DNA of 64,000 nt from a virus. The translations under genes and the position numbers were made by a program. Numbering within the stretch: the first letter of the stretch is position 1; each line of letters begins with the position of its first letter. The notes below the pieces were generated by a model, which made no database searches, had not been told where the DNA came from, and saw only the letters and a list, made by a program, of their open reading frames with translations. Of this stretch, positions 6,902 through 14,977 are shown piece after piece. The DNA lies in IMG/VR virus record IMGVR_UViG_3300021057_000274, positions 124,001 to 188,000 of that record; one strand, written 5' to 3'.

Positions 6902-7473
6902 GACTTCTCGCACTCACTCCCGCGGCTCTCGCGAGATCAACCGCCGCGGCCGCCGTCGGGGCGGGAGCCGCGATCGCGCTGTCAGATTCTCGCGGCTCCA
7001 CGAAGTTCGACAACGCGACCTGCTCGGTCACCTTCTCGCCGAAGCGGGGCGCGACGAAGGTCGTGATCGACACGATCAGTCAGGCCAAGAGGTCGATCCA
7101 CGTGCTGGCCTATAACTACACCTCGCTCCCGATCGGCGAGGCGATCCGCGCCAAGCTCAAGGACGGCGTCAAGGTTCGCATCATCGTTGACAAGGTCTCA
7201 CCCTACCAGAAGAACGCGCAGATCTGGAGGGACAAGGCCGCTGGCGCAGAGACGTACGTGGACAAGTCTCACCGAATCATGCACAACAAGGTGATCATCA
7301 TCGACGAGTTCACCTTCATCACGGGGAGCTTCAACTTCACCGCGAACGCCGAAACGGTCAACGCCGAGAACGTGATGATCTGTAACTCGACGGTCGGCGC
7401 CCAAGCGTACCTCAAGGAGTGGGCGCACCTCAAGACGAAGGCGCAACCCTTGCCAGATCGCGCCGCTAAGTGA
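6874..7473 (+). CDS. Exported phospholipase D-family nuclease (Nuc-like)
   Basis: 199 residues. An N-terminal signal peptide (MDLKALLLVGLLALTPAALA) predicts export to the periplasm. The mature part carries one HKD motif: His137-x-Lys139, Asp144 and GSFNFT at 151-156. This single-motif layout and size match the Nuc/BfiI endonucleases, which dimerise to build one active site and cut DNA without metal. A phage-encoded periplasmic nuclease could destroy incoming DNA of competing phages or scavenge nucleotides; both roles are inferred. It overlaps the next gene by four bases (GTGA). Confidence 0.85.
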   Translation: MDLKALLLVGLLALTPAALARSTAAAAVGAGAAIALSDSRGSTKFDNATCSVTFSPKRGATKVVIDTISQAKRSIHVLAYNYTSLPIGEAIRAKLKDGVKVRIIVDKVSPYQKNAQIWRDKAAGAETYVDKSHRIMHNKVIIIDEFTFITGSFNFTANAETVNAENVMICNSTVGAQAYLKEWAHLKTKAQPLPDRAAK

Positions 7474-7694
7474 GGGTTGAGATTCCCGGCGTCGATGAGC
7501 TAGACAAGGAGCTCAACTTGAGCTGGATGCTTCGTTGCTTTGCGCTAGTGGTGGCCAACAACTGGGGCGCCGGCGGGTCACGTCGTCTCGAGGCCGCGAG
7601 AATCATCCGTGAGATGATTCAAGGACAATCCGGAGAGGCGAGAGCGAGACTCTTGAAAGATCTCGAGGGCAGCTTGAGGGAGCTCGAGAGATGA
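7470..7694 (+). CDS. Hypothetical 74-aa helical protein
   Basis: GTG start coupled to the nuclease stop (GTGA). The protein is predicted largely helical, with a charged C-terminal half (ARARLLKDLEGSLRELER) that could form a short coiled coil, and a WMLRCFALVVANNWG stretch near the middle. It ends with an ATGA overlap into the next gene. No family recognised. Confidence 0.55.
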   Translation: MRVEIPGVDELDKELNLSWMLRCFALVVANNWGAGGSRRLEAARIIREMIQGQSGEARARLLKDLEGSLRELER

Positions 7695-7939
7695 CCGAGG
7701 TACGAGCTCGACGAATTTGGATCGAAGCGGAGATCGCTCGGTTAAACAGCGAGCTGAAAGAGCTCCAGGTAGCTTGCACGCATCCACCTAAGCGGATGTA
7801 CACCAAGGCGATCCATGAGCGAGACTCAAGCGCCCCGTCGAGCCTGGTCTGCGGCGACTGCCTCGTCAGCGTGCGACTCGTTTACGACGACGAGCTCTGC
7901 AGGGATTGCTTCAATCCTCCGGAAGCCTGCAGTTGCTAA
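7691..7939 (+). CDS. Small Cys-rich putative zinc-binding protein
   Basis: 82 residues: a basic helical N-terminus (ARRIWIEAEIARLNSELKEL) followed by a cysteine cluster (VACTHPP, then VCGDCL, then CRDCF and a final CSC). The order C-H ... CxxC ... CxxC suggests a zinc ribbon or treble-clef. The helical lead plus Zn-ribbon is common among small phage regulators that bind host enzymes. Function unknown. Confidence 0.55.
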   Translation: MTEVRARRIWIEAEIARLNSELKELQVACTHPPKRMYTKAIHERDSSAPSSLVCGDCLVSVRLVYDDELCRDCFNPPEACSC

Positions 7940-8130
7940 CCGATCTACTCTTCATCCTTATCGTGGTTTTAGCATGCAGTGCTCCAGCGATGATCATCGT
8001 CGTCATCTTAGACCATCTCGAGCGTCGCAAGAGGGCTCGTGAAGAGCGAGAGAGAAATTGGTTCTGGGAGGTCGACGGCGGCCCAGCCATGCTTTGGGAT
8101 GAGTTTCGTAGCCGAGGTCTTCACAAGTGA
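7933..8130 (+). CDS. Small membrane protein, 65 aa
   Basis: The TTG chosen overlaps the previous stop (TTGCTAA). An earlier in-frame TTG at 7906 would lengthen the overlap to 34 bases. One hydrophobic helix (residues 3-24, ending AMIIVVILDHLERR) is followed by a strongly charged cytoplasmic stretch with RRKRAREERERN and an aromatic tail. Confidence 0.5.
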   Translation: MLTDLLFILIVVLACSAPAMIIVVILDHLERRKRAREERERNWFWEVDGGPAMLWDEFRSRGLHK

Positions 8131-8369
8131 ACTACGTCGTCACGGGGTACCAGATCACCGCTTTCACGTTCTCCGTCGCGGCCTTCGTCGCGGTGGTCAC
8201 GATCGCCGCTAACTTCGCGATCGACTTTCTCCACCTCCCTGAGGTCCACGTCAACGCCAAGAACGAGTGCGTCAAGGTGGTGAACTACAAGAACGGAGAC
8301 GGCTACACGTGCCAAGACAAGGACGTTGTGCTCCGTCGTTATCGTGTCGTGAGAAGCAGCCATGCGTGA
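8127..8369 (+). CDS. Small membrane protein, 80 aa
   Basis: GTG start overlapping the previous stop (GTGA). The hydrophobic segment AFTFSVAAFVAVVTIAANFA near the N-terminus is likely membrane spanning. The soluble remainder has two Cys residues (NECVKVV and YTCQDKD) that could form a disulphide if periplasmic. No family recognised. Confidence 0.55.
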   Translation: MNYVVTGYQITAFTFSVAAFVAVVTIAANFAIDFLHLPEVHVNAKNECVKVVNYKNGDGYTCQDKDVVLRRYRVVRSSHA

Positions 8370-8838
8370 GTGGCTAGTGATCGAAGACAGCCGGAAGAAC
8401 AGCGTCTTTGCGCCAGAGGGCGCAAAGGTTCCAAGGGGTTACATCCCTCGTGACGTCGCCGAGCGAGCGCTCGGTCGTGACCTGGGCGGCACGCAGTGGT
8501 TTACCGCGGAGGAGGGAGATCTGATGCGCGCTCAGCCAGAGTGGGAGAGCAGCGAGCTATCATTGCCTCTCGCTCGCGAGCCGCGTCCTGAATTGACAGC
8601 GATCGCGACTCGAACCTCCTTCTGGGAGATCTTCGGAACGGTTCTGATGTACCCCGGGGCGCTCTTGCTAGCGCTTAACGACCCGCTCATGTCGAAGTAC
8701 GCCTACCCGCTGTTCTTCTTCGGCACCGGGATCAGCGCCATCGTCGTTTACAAGCTCAAGCGCCCCTGGCTTCTCAGCCAATACGTCGTCTTCACGCTGA
8801 TCAACGTTCTCGGTCTCTACAATTGGCTCTTGCGGTAA
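8362..8838 (+). CDS. Membrane protein with cytoplasmic N-terminal domain, 158 aa
   Basis: The ATG overlaps the previous gene by eight bases. About 90 soluble residues are followed by three closely spaced hydrophobic helices (about 92-110, 118-132 and 140-157). The stop TAA is also the first half of a late-promoter-like TAAATA. No family recognised. It ends the run of membrane proteins that began after the DnaQ-like gene. Confidence 0.6.
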   Translation: MREWLVIEDSRKNSVFAPEGAKVPRGYIPRDVAERALGRDLGGTQWFTAEEGDLMRAQPEWESSELSLPLAREPRPELTAIATRTSFWEIFGTVLMYPGALLLALNDPLMSKYAYPLFFFGTGISAIVVYKLKRPWLLSQYVVFTLINVLGLYNWLLR

Positions 8839-8842
8839 ATAG
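8834..8842 (+). promoter_or_regulatory. Late promoter-type motif (GGTAAATAG), leaderless geometry
   Basis: TAAATA is followed by a 6-nt gap and then the ATG of the structural gene, with no Shine-Dalgarno between. The TAA of the motif is the previous gene's stop codon. Confidence 0.55.
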
Positions 8843-8847
8843 CATGG

Positions 8848-10059
8848 ATGAGCGCCTCGGGCTATGTTCTCTTTCGTTGCGACACCTGTTCTCGTGAGAC
8901 AGAGATCACCCACGATCCTCGCCGCCCCGATCCGGTGAGGTGCAACATCACCGCGGCATGCCGCGGAAAGCTTCAGCGGCGGGGCGGAGTCAGGAGCACA
9001 AAGAGGTTTCTCGTCACCCCGCCAGTGGTCGGGCTTGAGGACTTCGTGCCCCGCGGTACGATCTTTCCGACAGGAGCACAAACAGCGGTCACTCCGACGG
9101 TCAATCTCTTCACGTCGTCGACGGGGATCATGGTCCTCGCGATGCTCAAGCGCGAGGTGTCAGGCCCGAGCGCTAACTTCTTCGTCACCGACACTAACAG
9201 CTTGAAGTTCATCCTTGAGACGCAATCATCGTCGGTCCCGCTCCCTCTGACTAGCAAGATCAAGGTTACCCTCTTCGAGCTGACTCCAGAGATCCTGATC
9301 TATCGCAAGTACACCTATCAACGCGTCGGAGCGGTTCAGATCGTCCAGGGCAGCGATGACACCCCCGAGGGCAAGAATCTTCGCTTCACGTCAACGAACA
9401 ACGTCAAGGTCCTCGTCAACGGGATCGAGCTCGACGGCTCAGACTATGATCGATCGATCAATGACCAGATCACCTTCTCTCAGACGATTCTGACCACGAA
9501 CAACGTCATCGAAATCTTCGTCTACGATGACATCGACACGGTCATCGACGGCGCTACGAAGGTCGAGCTAACCTTTGGCCCGCTTGAGGCTGACGACAAC
9601 GACGACAAGCAAGTGCTCGCAGAGACATGCTGGGGTGATCACGGACGGGTCGAGATCAACAACACGGTCTATAACCTGCTCTACTCGACAGACATCTCGT
9701 CTCTCGTGCCGAACAAGAGCTATGGGGTCTCGAAGGTGGAGGGGATCTCGAGCACCGACACCCGTGAGCTGCTGTCGACGGACATGTATCTGCTTCTAGG
9801 CCAGTCGCCCTTCTCGTTCGCCGACAAGGATCTCTACGCGTACATCACCGGAACGTCGCTCATCACCGATGACGCGATCTTGACCTACGAGACAGGCACC
9901 GCTTCTGGCGAGCTTGAGCTCCTCGTGCCCAAGACGTCGATCACCGAGATCTTTAACCCGCTCGAGCCAAGTCAAAAGCTTGACGTCACGTCGTCAGCAC
10001 CCTCGGTCGCGACCGTCTCTGAGACGGTCGAGCGCCGCTACATCATCGGACCTACATGA
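8848..10059 (+). CDS. Probable virion structural protein with N-terminal zinc motif
   Basis: 403 residues. The first 45 contain a possible zinc site: RCDTCSRE (CxxC), then RCNITAACRG. The remainder is rich in beta-strand-forming Val/Thr/Ser/Asp segments, typical of tail or baseplate proteins, and ends RRYIIGPT. The upstream TAAATAG motif supports late expression. The ATG four bases upstream (8844) is out of frame. I infer a structural role without recognising a family. The stop overlaps the next start (ATGA). Confidence 0.6.
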   Translation: MSASGYVLFRCDTCSRETEITHDPRRPDPVRCNITAACRGKLQRRGGVRSTKRFLVTPPVVGLEDFVPRGTIFPTGAQTAVTPTVNLFTSSTGIMVLAMLKREVSGPSANFFVTDTNSLKFILETQSSSVPLPLTSKIKVTLFELTPEILIYRKYTYQRVGAVQIVQGSDDTPEGKNLRFTSTNNVKVLVNGIELDGSDYDRSINDQITFSQTILTTNNVIEIFVYDDIDTVIDGATKVELTFGPLEADDNDDKQVLAETCWGDHGRVEINNTVYNLLYSTDISSLVPNKSYGVSKVEGISSTDTRELLSTDMYLLLGQSPFSFADKDLYAYITGTSLITDDAILTYETGTASGELELLVPKTSITEIFNPLEPSQKLDVTSSAPSVATVSETVERRYIIGPT

Positions 10060-10562
10060 GCCGAAACTACTACTACGTTCTCACCTACAACATCTCGAAC
10101 AAGGTCGTTCGAGCGATGCTCGACCGCTGCCACCTGTTAGAGTCACAGGTGACGATGGTCGACTTCAAGATTCGTTCACGATTCTTTCCGTCGTTCGCCG
10201 AGGCGACTAGCATCGCCAATGATGACTTCCTCAAGAAGCTTCGGCTGATCTATCCCGACCAGGCCTCCAAGGGAGCTCCAGAGGATCTCATCCGCAACGT
10301 CAAGTCGTTCTCGATCTACAACCCGAAGTTTCACGCGGGCGACGAGTCGGTGCAGCAGCTCCTCGAGCAGTTCAACGGGGACTTTGGCCCGTGGGATGAC
10401 GCGTGCGTCGGCTCTCTCTTCTTCTGTGAGATGCCCTCCGAGAACCAGCTGCCTGACACGTGGATGTTCAAGTACGAGATCTACGCCGTCGACCTCGCGA
10501 TCGAGAGCGCGATCAACGGGGAGCAGATCTTCCGCCCGACCGCGTCGTACGAGTTTCACTAA
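10056..10562 (+). CDS. Hypothetical 168-aa protein coupled to the structural gene
   Basis: Starts at the ATGA overlap, so it is translated with the preceding virion gene. It is aromatic-rich (MSRNYYYVLTYNISNK) and ends in a beta-like VDLAIESAINGEQIF stretch. No membrane segment or known motif was seen. Context suggests a late protein, either structural or an assembly factor for the upstream product. Confidence 0.65.
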   Translation: MSRNYYYVLTYNISNKVVRAMLDRCHLLESQVTMVDFKIRSRFFPSFAEATSIANDDFLKKLRLIYPDQASKGAPEDLIRNVKSFSIYNPKFHAGDESVQQLLEQFNGDFGPWDDACVGSLFFCEMPSENQLPDTWMFKYEIYAVDLAIESAINGEQIFRPTASYEFH

Positions 10563-10591
10563 AATTCTCGATTAGCTACACCGAGGATACA

Positions 10592-10693
10592 ATGTCCTCC
10601 TATCGCCGCCAAGCAAGGCAGCGTCTCAAGGACATCCATGAACGATCAGAAGAAGCCGTCGAAGGTCGAGTTTTCTCTCGAGACGATTCGTAA
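10592..10693 (+). CDS. Possible small basic peptide, 33 aa
   Basis: ATG preceded by CCGAGGA seven bases away; encodes MSSYRRQARQRLKDIHERSE and a short acidic end. It overlaps the DsbA-like gene by 56 bases in another frame, which weakens the case. The clear ribosome site and its position at the head of the unit argue for translation, perhaps as a leader peptide. Confidence 0.35.
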   Translation: MSSYRRQARQRLKDIHERSEEAVEGRVFSRDDS

Positions 10694-10949
10694 CAACTCC
10701 GTCACCCGGAAGCAGCTTGAGGGATTCGTCGACGAGGTCGTGCTCTGCATGCAGAAGATCAAGTCGGAGCAGGAAGCCATCAAGGACATTCGCACCGAGG
10801 CGAAGGAGCAGCTCGGGATCCCAGGCAAGGTTCTCGGCCGTCTCGTCCGAGAGCGGATGCAAGCAGGCTCGATCGAGGCCGAGATCGCCGAGCTCGAGGA
10901 AGCCCAAGCCCTCGCCGACGTGATTGAGGGCAGCAGCAATCAACCGTAA
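10638..10949 (+). CDS. dsbA: DsbA-like dsDNA-binding protein (T4 late transcription)
   Basis: 103 residues. The segment QEAIKDIRTEAKEQLGIPGK closely follows the core of T4 DsbA (ELIKDIRIRAKDELGVDGK), then a helical VLGRLVRERM and an acidic tail, as in the T4 protein. T4 DsbA binds double-stranded DNA and stimulates late transcription. Its presence fits the late-promoter-like motifs found throughout this window. It is separated from the previous confident gene by a short gap and followed by the second GcrA-like gene. Confidence 0.7.
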   Translation: MNDQKKPSKVEFSLETIRNNSVTRKQLEGFVDEVVLCMQKIKSEQEAIKDIRTEAKEQLGIPGKVLGRLVRERMQAGSIEAEIAELEEAQALADVIEGSSNQP

Positions 10950-10973
10950 CTCCTCAGGACAAAACTAAACTAC

Positions 10974-11234
10974 ATGAGATCAGACATCGCAGTCACCATC
11001 CCCCGCAATCACCGGAAGGGCTGGACAAACTACCAAGACCGCCGCCTTCTCGAGCTCTTCGAGAACGGAGAGCCAGCTAGCCGCATCGCCGATCGGCTGG
11101 GGCGCACCAAGATCGCCGTGCTCTCCCGCCTCTGCCGTCCGTTCGGCATGTTGTGGCGCGACCAGTACACCGGCGTCTACTACAACGGACGTACCGCGTA
11201 CTACGACCCCAACGTCGGCCGGATGGTGCGGTAA
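10974..11234 (+). CDS. GcrA/Myb-like small DNA-binding protein (copy 2)
   Basis: 86 residues with the same arrangement as the 4806 gene: GWTNYQDRRLLELFENGE, then SRIADRLGRTKIAVLSRLC. The shared core is W-T, an L/F-rich helix, IA..LGRTK.AV and a short third helix. The C-terminal half is Tyr-rich with a repeated Y-N-G-R/Y-Y-D-P-N pattern. The two copies differ enough that they probably recognise different sites. It is likely a transcription regulator, as inferred from the fold. Confidence 0.6.
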   Translation: MRSDIAVTIPRNHRKGWTNYQDRRLLELFENGEPASRIADRLGRTKIAVLSRLCRPFGMLWRDQYTGVYYNGRTAYYDPNVGRMVR

Positions 11235-11236
11235 GT

Positions 11237-11548
11237 TTGCTTCCGCAAGTTCCCCTCGAGTCGGTCAGGGTCATCGACGACGTTCAAGAGTCGCTTTTAT
11301 ACTGGAGAAGCCAAGAGCGCGCTAATTGCGTGCTTCGAGACTTCACCGCGGGTTACACGCGGTACTTCGGTTGCGGGCATCACCTGTACGTCTTCGTCGC
11401 TGGGTCTCATCGTTCTGACCAGATAATCGACATTCTGCGGCTTGATTGTTACCTTGAGGTGATGCACGGTCTTATCCAGCAACTCACCGAGGATGTAGCG
11501 GTCATGCTCGTTGACGCCGAGTTCGGCAGAATCAGCATCTGGCAATGA
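11237..11548 (+). CDS. Hypothetical 103-aa protein
   Basis: I chose the TTG three bases after the previous stop; no ATG or GTG is available in this frame between genes. It encodes a compact soluble protein with a Cys/His-rich middle (CVLRDF, then YFGCGHHLYVFVAG) and a C-terminal helix. It overlaps the DNA polymerase start by four bases (ATGA), so it is probably translated with it. Family not recognised. Confidence 0.55.
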   Translation: MLPQVPLESVRVIDDVQESLLYWRSQERANCVLRDFTAGYTRYFGCGHHLYVFVAGSHRSDQIIDILRLDCYLEVMHGLIQQLTEDVAVMLVDAEFGRISIWQ

Positions 11549-14271
11549 CCTTCATCGCGTCACACCATGACCGCCGGAACGATCGTGTTCTGGTCTGGGA
11601 GAAGACGGAATCAGGGAAACGCATCGTGCGAGAGTACGACGCGCCCTATTACTTTTTTGCTCCAGACAAGGACGGCACCTACGAGGCGATCACCGGGGAG
11701 AGGCTGAAGCGGGTCGATTGTCGCAACAAGCGCGACTTCGAGGAGGAGGTCCTTCGCTATCCTCGCCGCTTTGAGAGCGACCTTCATCCGCTCGAGAAGG
11801 TGATGATGGATAACTACTGCGGCAAGAAGGTGCCGCAGCTGACGATCGGCTTCGTCGACATCGAGGTAAACTATGACCCGAAGATCGGGTTCGCTAGCCC
11901 CGAGAACCCGTACGCTCCGATCAACGCTCTCACGCTCTACCGCAGCGACATCAATGACTACTTCACTCTAGCGGTCGCTCCGCCCGGCTTCACCGGTCGC
12001 CTCCCTGAGGAGATGGAGGCGACGCAATACTTCCTCCTCGACAGCGAGGCGACTCTGCTCAGCTACTTCCTGGACCTCCTCGAGGAGGTTGACGTCGTCT
12101 CGGGGTGGAACTCAGAGTTCTACGATCTCCCGTACATCGGGAAGCGGGTCGAGATGATCTTTGGGCCGAACGGCTTAAAGCGGATGGCCTTCGAGCGCGG
12201 GCAAACGCCGCGCTGGGGTGAGCGTGAACGTTTCAAGAACTCGTCGGCGAAGGACATCGTCCTCATCCTAGACAGCCGAGTCCACCTGGACTACATGCTT
12301 CTGTTTAAGAAGTTCAACCTGGAGGGGAGACCCTCCTTCGCTCTCGCGGCGATCGCCGAGGCCGAGCTCGAGATCGACAAGTTGAAATATGAGGGTACCC
12401 TCAGAGAGCTGTACCACGACAACTTCGTCAAGTTTCTCGAGTACAACCGCCGAGACACCGAGATCCTCGTCAAGCTCAACGAGAAGTTCAAGTACATCGA
12501 GTTAGCCAACGCGATGGTCCACGAGGCGACGGTCAACTTCAACGCGATCTTCGGCTCGGTGCAGCTGATCGACACGGCGATCATGAACTACGCCCACTCG
12601 AAGAAGAACAAGATCCTCTTCGATCGAAAGGGCGGTGAAAAGAAGCAGGTCGAGGGCGCGCTCGTGATGACGCCCAAGCCCGGGCTCAAGCGGTGGATCG
12701 GGATCTGTGACATCAACTCGCTCTACCCGAGTACCTACCGGTCACTCAACCTCTCGCCCGAGAAGATCGTCGCACAGCTGCTCGGCCAGGAGGAGGACTG
12801 GAAGCGCGTTCACCTCGCGCGCAAGTTTCCGAACAACGACATGTATAAGCTCCACCAAGTCAACATGCTCCTCGAGGGTGAGTCGGATCCGGTCAACGTG
12901 ACGGTCGGAGAGCTGATCGAGATGCTCGAGCGCGAGAAGCTGGCGATCTCGGCGCACGGCACGATCCTCGACCAGGGTCACGGCGAGGGCCTCCTCCCCG
13001 AGGTTCTCTCCTACTGGTTCCTGGGACGGAAGGAGATGCAGGCCAAGAAGAAGGAGTATCTCCGCCTAGCCGACGAGCTCGCTGAGAAGCACGGGGACAA
13101 GAACCATTCTGAGGTGATCGAGGCCAAGAAGCAGGCAGATTACTATGACATGCTCCAGGGCGTGCGCAAGGTGCTGCTCAACTCGGCCTACGGCGCGACC
13201 CTCAACCCGTACTGCCGATTTTATGACCAGCGGCTCGGATCATCAACGACCGACACCGGGCGTTACATCACCACCCACATGATCGAGACGATCGCTGAGA
13301 TTCTCCTCGGAGCCAATCACCCGAGAGTCAAGAAGATCGTTGAGATCAACAAGAAGACGGGTGAGGCCGAAAACAAGTACACGATCGAGTCCCCGGACGG
13401 CCTTGGTCCGTTCTACTCCGACACCGACTCGTGTCACTTCACCGTCGCCGACCTGGTCAATAATCTAGAGGAAGCGATCCCCGCGATCGACGCGATCGTC
13501 GACCAGGTCAACGCCAGCTTTCAACCGTTCATGATCGAAGCCTTCATGTGTCAGCCAGAGTTTTCTGACAAGATCAGAGCGGTGCGAGAGATGGTGAACG
13601 AGACCGGAATCTTTCGCGCCAAGAAGAAGTACCTCTACTTCGTCAAGGACAAGGAGGGGAGACTCATCGATCCGGATGACGAGAAGGCGCTCTACACCAA
13701 GGGCAGCGACATCGCCTTGTCGTCGACCCCAGCCGTCGTCAAAGAGTTTCTCAAGACCACGACGATGATGGTGTTGAAGTCTGAGCCAAAGACCAAGATC
13801 GACGAGCTGATCCTCGAGTTTCGCAAGAAGATCAAGAGCGACCCGAACTTCAACGTCCTTGACTTCGCGACGATCACGTCGGTCAAGTCCCTCGATGAAT
13901 ACGTGCTCAAGTGGGAGCGGATCGAAAAGCCCGGGCTAGGACGCGTCAACATGCCAGCCGCTCCGAGGGGCGTCATCAATCACAACACTTGCCTCGAGCT
14001 CTTCGACGACAAGCTGACCCTTCCGATCATGTCTGGGCAAAAGATCAAGATGGTTTGGCTCAAGGAGAACGCTTACGGGTACACCAACATGGCGTTCTCG
14101 TCAGATCTCGATCAGCTCCCCGAGTGGTTCTTCAAGAACTTCGAGATCGACGTCGAGGCGACCGAGACCAAGATGATCGACAACACCATCAAGAAGATCT
14201 TCGACCCGCTCGGGTGGCAGGTACCGACGCCGCAGTCGGTCGCGGTTCAGCGATTGCTGAGCTTCGATTGA
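11545..14271 (+). CDS. 43: Family B DNA polymerase (T4 gp43-like)
   Basis: 908 residues, close to T4 gp43 (898). Exonuclease motifs: Exo I FVDIEVNY (Asp105, Glu107), Exo II SGWNSEFYDLP (about 186-196), Exo III EYNRRDTEIL (Tyr300, Asp304). Polymerase motifs: A DINSLYPSTY (389-398), B KVLLNSAYG (542-550), C YSDTDS (624-629), and a KKKYLYF motif after that. The enzyme replicates the phage genome with proofreading. The C-terminus ends QRLLSFD, a plausible clamp-binding peptide in the place where gp43 binds gp45. The TGA overlaps the next ATG. Confidence 0.97.
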   Translation: MTFIASHHDRRNDRVLVWEKTESGKRIVREYDAPYYFFAPDKDGTYEAITGERLKRVDCRNKRDFEEEVLRYPRRFESDLHPLEKVMMDNYCGKKVPQLTIGFVDIEVNYDPKIGFASPENPYAPINALTLYRSDINDYFTLAVAPPGFTGRLPEEMEATQYFLLDSEATLLSYFLDLLEEVDVVSGWNSEFYDLPYIGKRVEMIFGPNGLKRMAFERGQTPRWGERERFKNSSAKDIVLILDSRVHLDYMLLFKKFNLEGRPSFALAAIAEAELEIDKLKYEGTLRELYHDNFVKFLEYNRRDTEILVKLNEKFKYIELANAMVHEATVNFNAIFGSVQLIDTAIMNYAHSKKNKILFDRKGGEKKQVEGALVMTPKPGLKRWIGICDINSLYPSTYRSLNLSPEKIVAQLLGQEEDWKRVHLARKFPNNDMYKLHQVNMLLEGESDPVNVTVGELIEMLEREKLAISAHGTILDQGHGEGLLPEVLSYWFLGRKEMQAKKKEYLRLADELAEKHGDKNHSEVIEAKKQADYYDMLQGVRKVLLNSAYGATLNPYCRFYDQRLGSSTTDTGRYITTHMIETIAEILLGANHPRVKKIVEINKKTGEAENKYTIESPDGLGPFYSDTDSCHFTVADLVNNLEEAIPAIDAIVDQVNASFQPFMIEAFMCQPEFSDKIRAVREMVNETGIFRAKKKYLYFVKDKEGRLIDPDDEKALYTKGSDIALSSTPAVVKEFLKTTTMMVLKSEPKTKIDELILEFRKKIKSDPNFNVLDFATITSVKSLDEYVLKWERIEKPGLGRVNMPAAPRGVINHNTCLELFDDKLTLPIMSGQKIKMVWLKENAYGYTNMAFSSDLDQLPEWFFKNFEIDVEATETKMIDNTIKKIFDPLGWQVPTPQSVAVQRLLSFD

Positions 14272-14480
14272 TGGCTAATCTCATGAGATCAGAAAAATCA
14301 AGCCAAGAGCTCTCCGAGGAGCTCTCCGAGATAACCCAGCGCGAGATCAGCAAGGAGCAGGCCTTCGAGATCATCTCTCGTGCCTTCTATCCTCGAATCA
14401 TCGATCTGGTGAGAATCTTCTACCCTAACTTGATCGCTCAGCAGATCGTCGGGTGCAGCCGATGGAGCTCATCCACCTGA
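14271..14480 (+). CDS. Hypothetical 69-aa helical protein
   Basis: ATG overlaps the polymerase stop (TGATG). The N-terminal half is a charged Ser/Glu-rich helix with an ELSEELSEITQ repeat, and the rest is Ile/Arg-rich (FEIISRAFYPRIIDLVRIFY), possibly amphipathic. No family recognised. Its position directly behind the polymerase suggests a replication-related accessory, but nothing in the sequence proves it. Confidence 0.5.
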   Translation: MANLMRSEKSSQELSEELSEITQREISKEQAFEIISRAFYPRIIDLVRIFYPNLIAQQIVGCSRWSSST

Positions 14481-14507
14481 AAATTCCGATTCTAGAAAAG
14501 ATCAACT

Positions 14508-14756
14508 ATGACTTGCCAGAGAAAAAAGTTGAAGAGACTCATCGAGAAGCTAGTAAGCCTAGCTCACCTCTCTTGGGTGACCGATTGCCGGGCTTTCTAC
14601 GGCCGACAGAAACCTATTCCACCACGCTACGCCCCGGGAGGGATGATCTCTCGCCTCTCTCAGGAAGAGCGAGACTTGCTGATGACGGCGACGCCTGAGG
14701 ACTTCTCTGGCTTGCGCCACGACTTCGTTCGTCCAGATCTAAGGAGAGCACGATGA
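14508..14756 (+). CDS. Hypothetical 82-aa basic protein
   Basis: Two frames are open here. This one is preferred because its protein (SWVTDCRAFYGRQ, then PPRYAPGGMISRLSQEERDL) looks folded and its stop couples to the next gene (ATGA). The competing frame (from 14453) is low-complexity Ser/Pro-rich after its first 30 residues. The N-terminus is Lys/Arg-rich. No family recognised. Confidence 0.5.
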   Translation: MTCQRKKLKRLIEKLVSLAHLSWVTDCRAFYGRQKPIPPRYAPGGMISRLSQEERDLLMTATPEDFSGLRHDFVRPDLRRAR

Positions 14757-14977
14757 AAAAGAAGGTGACATTCAAGTGCACGCCCGAGTTTCTCAGAGAC
14801 GTGCTCGGGCTGACGGGCTTTGAGTTTCTACCAGAGATCAGCGTAGACCCCCAGACTCACATGTTTCAGTTCACGCTCGCTACCGACGTCAACCTTGACT
14901 GTGAAGCGATCAAGCTCCAGTATGAGGGACCCTTCTGGCGAGATCGCCCTCTACCCAAGGTCATCCCGATCAAGTGA
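14753..14977 (+). CDS. Hypothetical 74-aa protein
   Basis: Starts at an ATGA overlap shortly after AAGGAG and ends in a GTGA overlap with the methyltransferase gene. The sequence alternates charged and hydrophobic residues (MKKKVTFKCTPEFLRDVLGL), consistent with a small alpha-beta fold. No family recognised. Confidence 0.6.
   Translation: MKKKVTFKCTPEFLRDVLGLTGFEFLPEISVDPQTHMFQFTLATDVNLDCEAIKLQYEGPFWRDRPLPKVIPIK

Noticed and set aside
14453-14698. Frame beginning MQPMELIHLKIPIL
   Set aside because: The second half is low-complexity Ser/Pro-rich and overlaps a better gene (14508-14756) coupled to its neighbour. Only the first 30 residues look protein-like.
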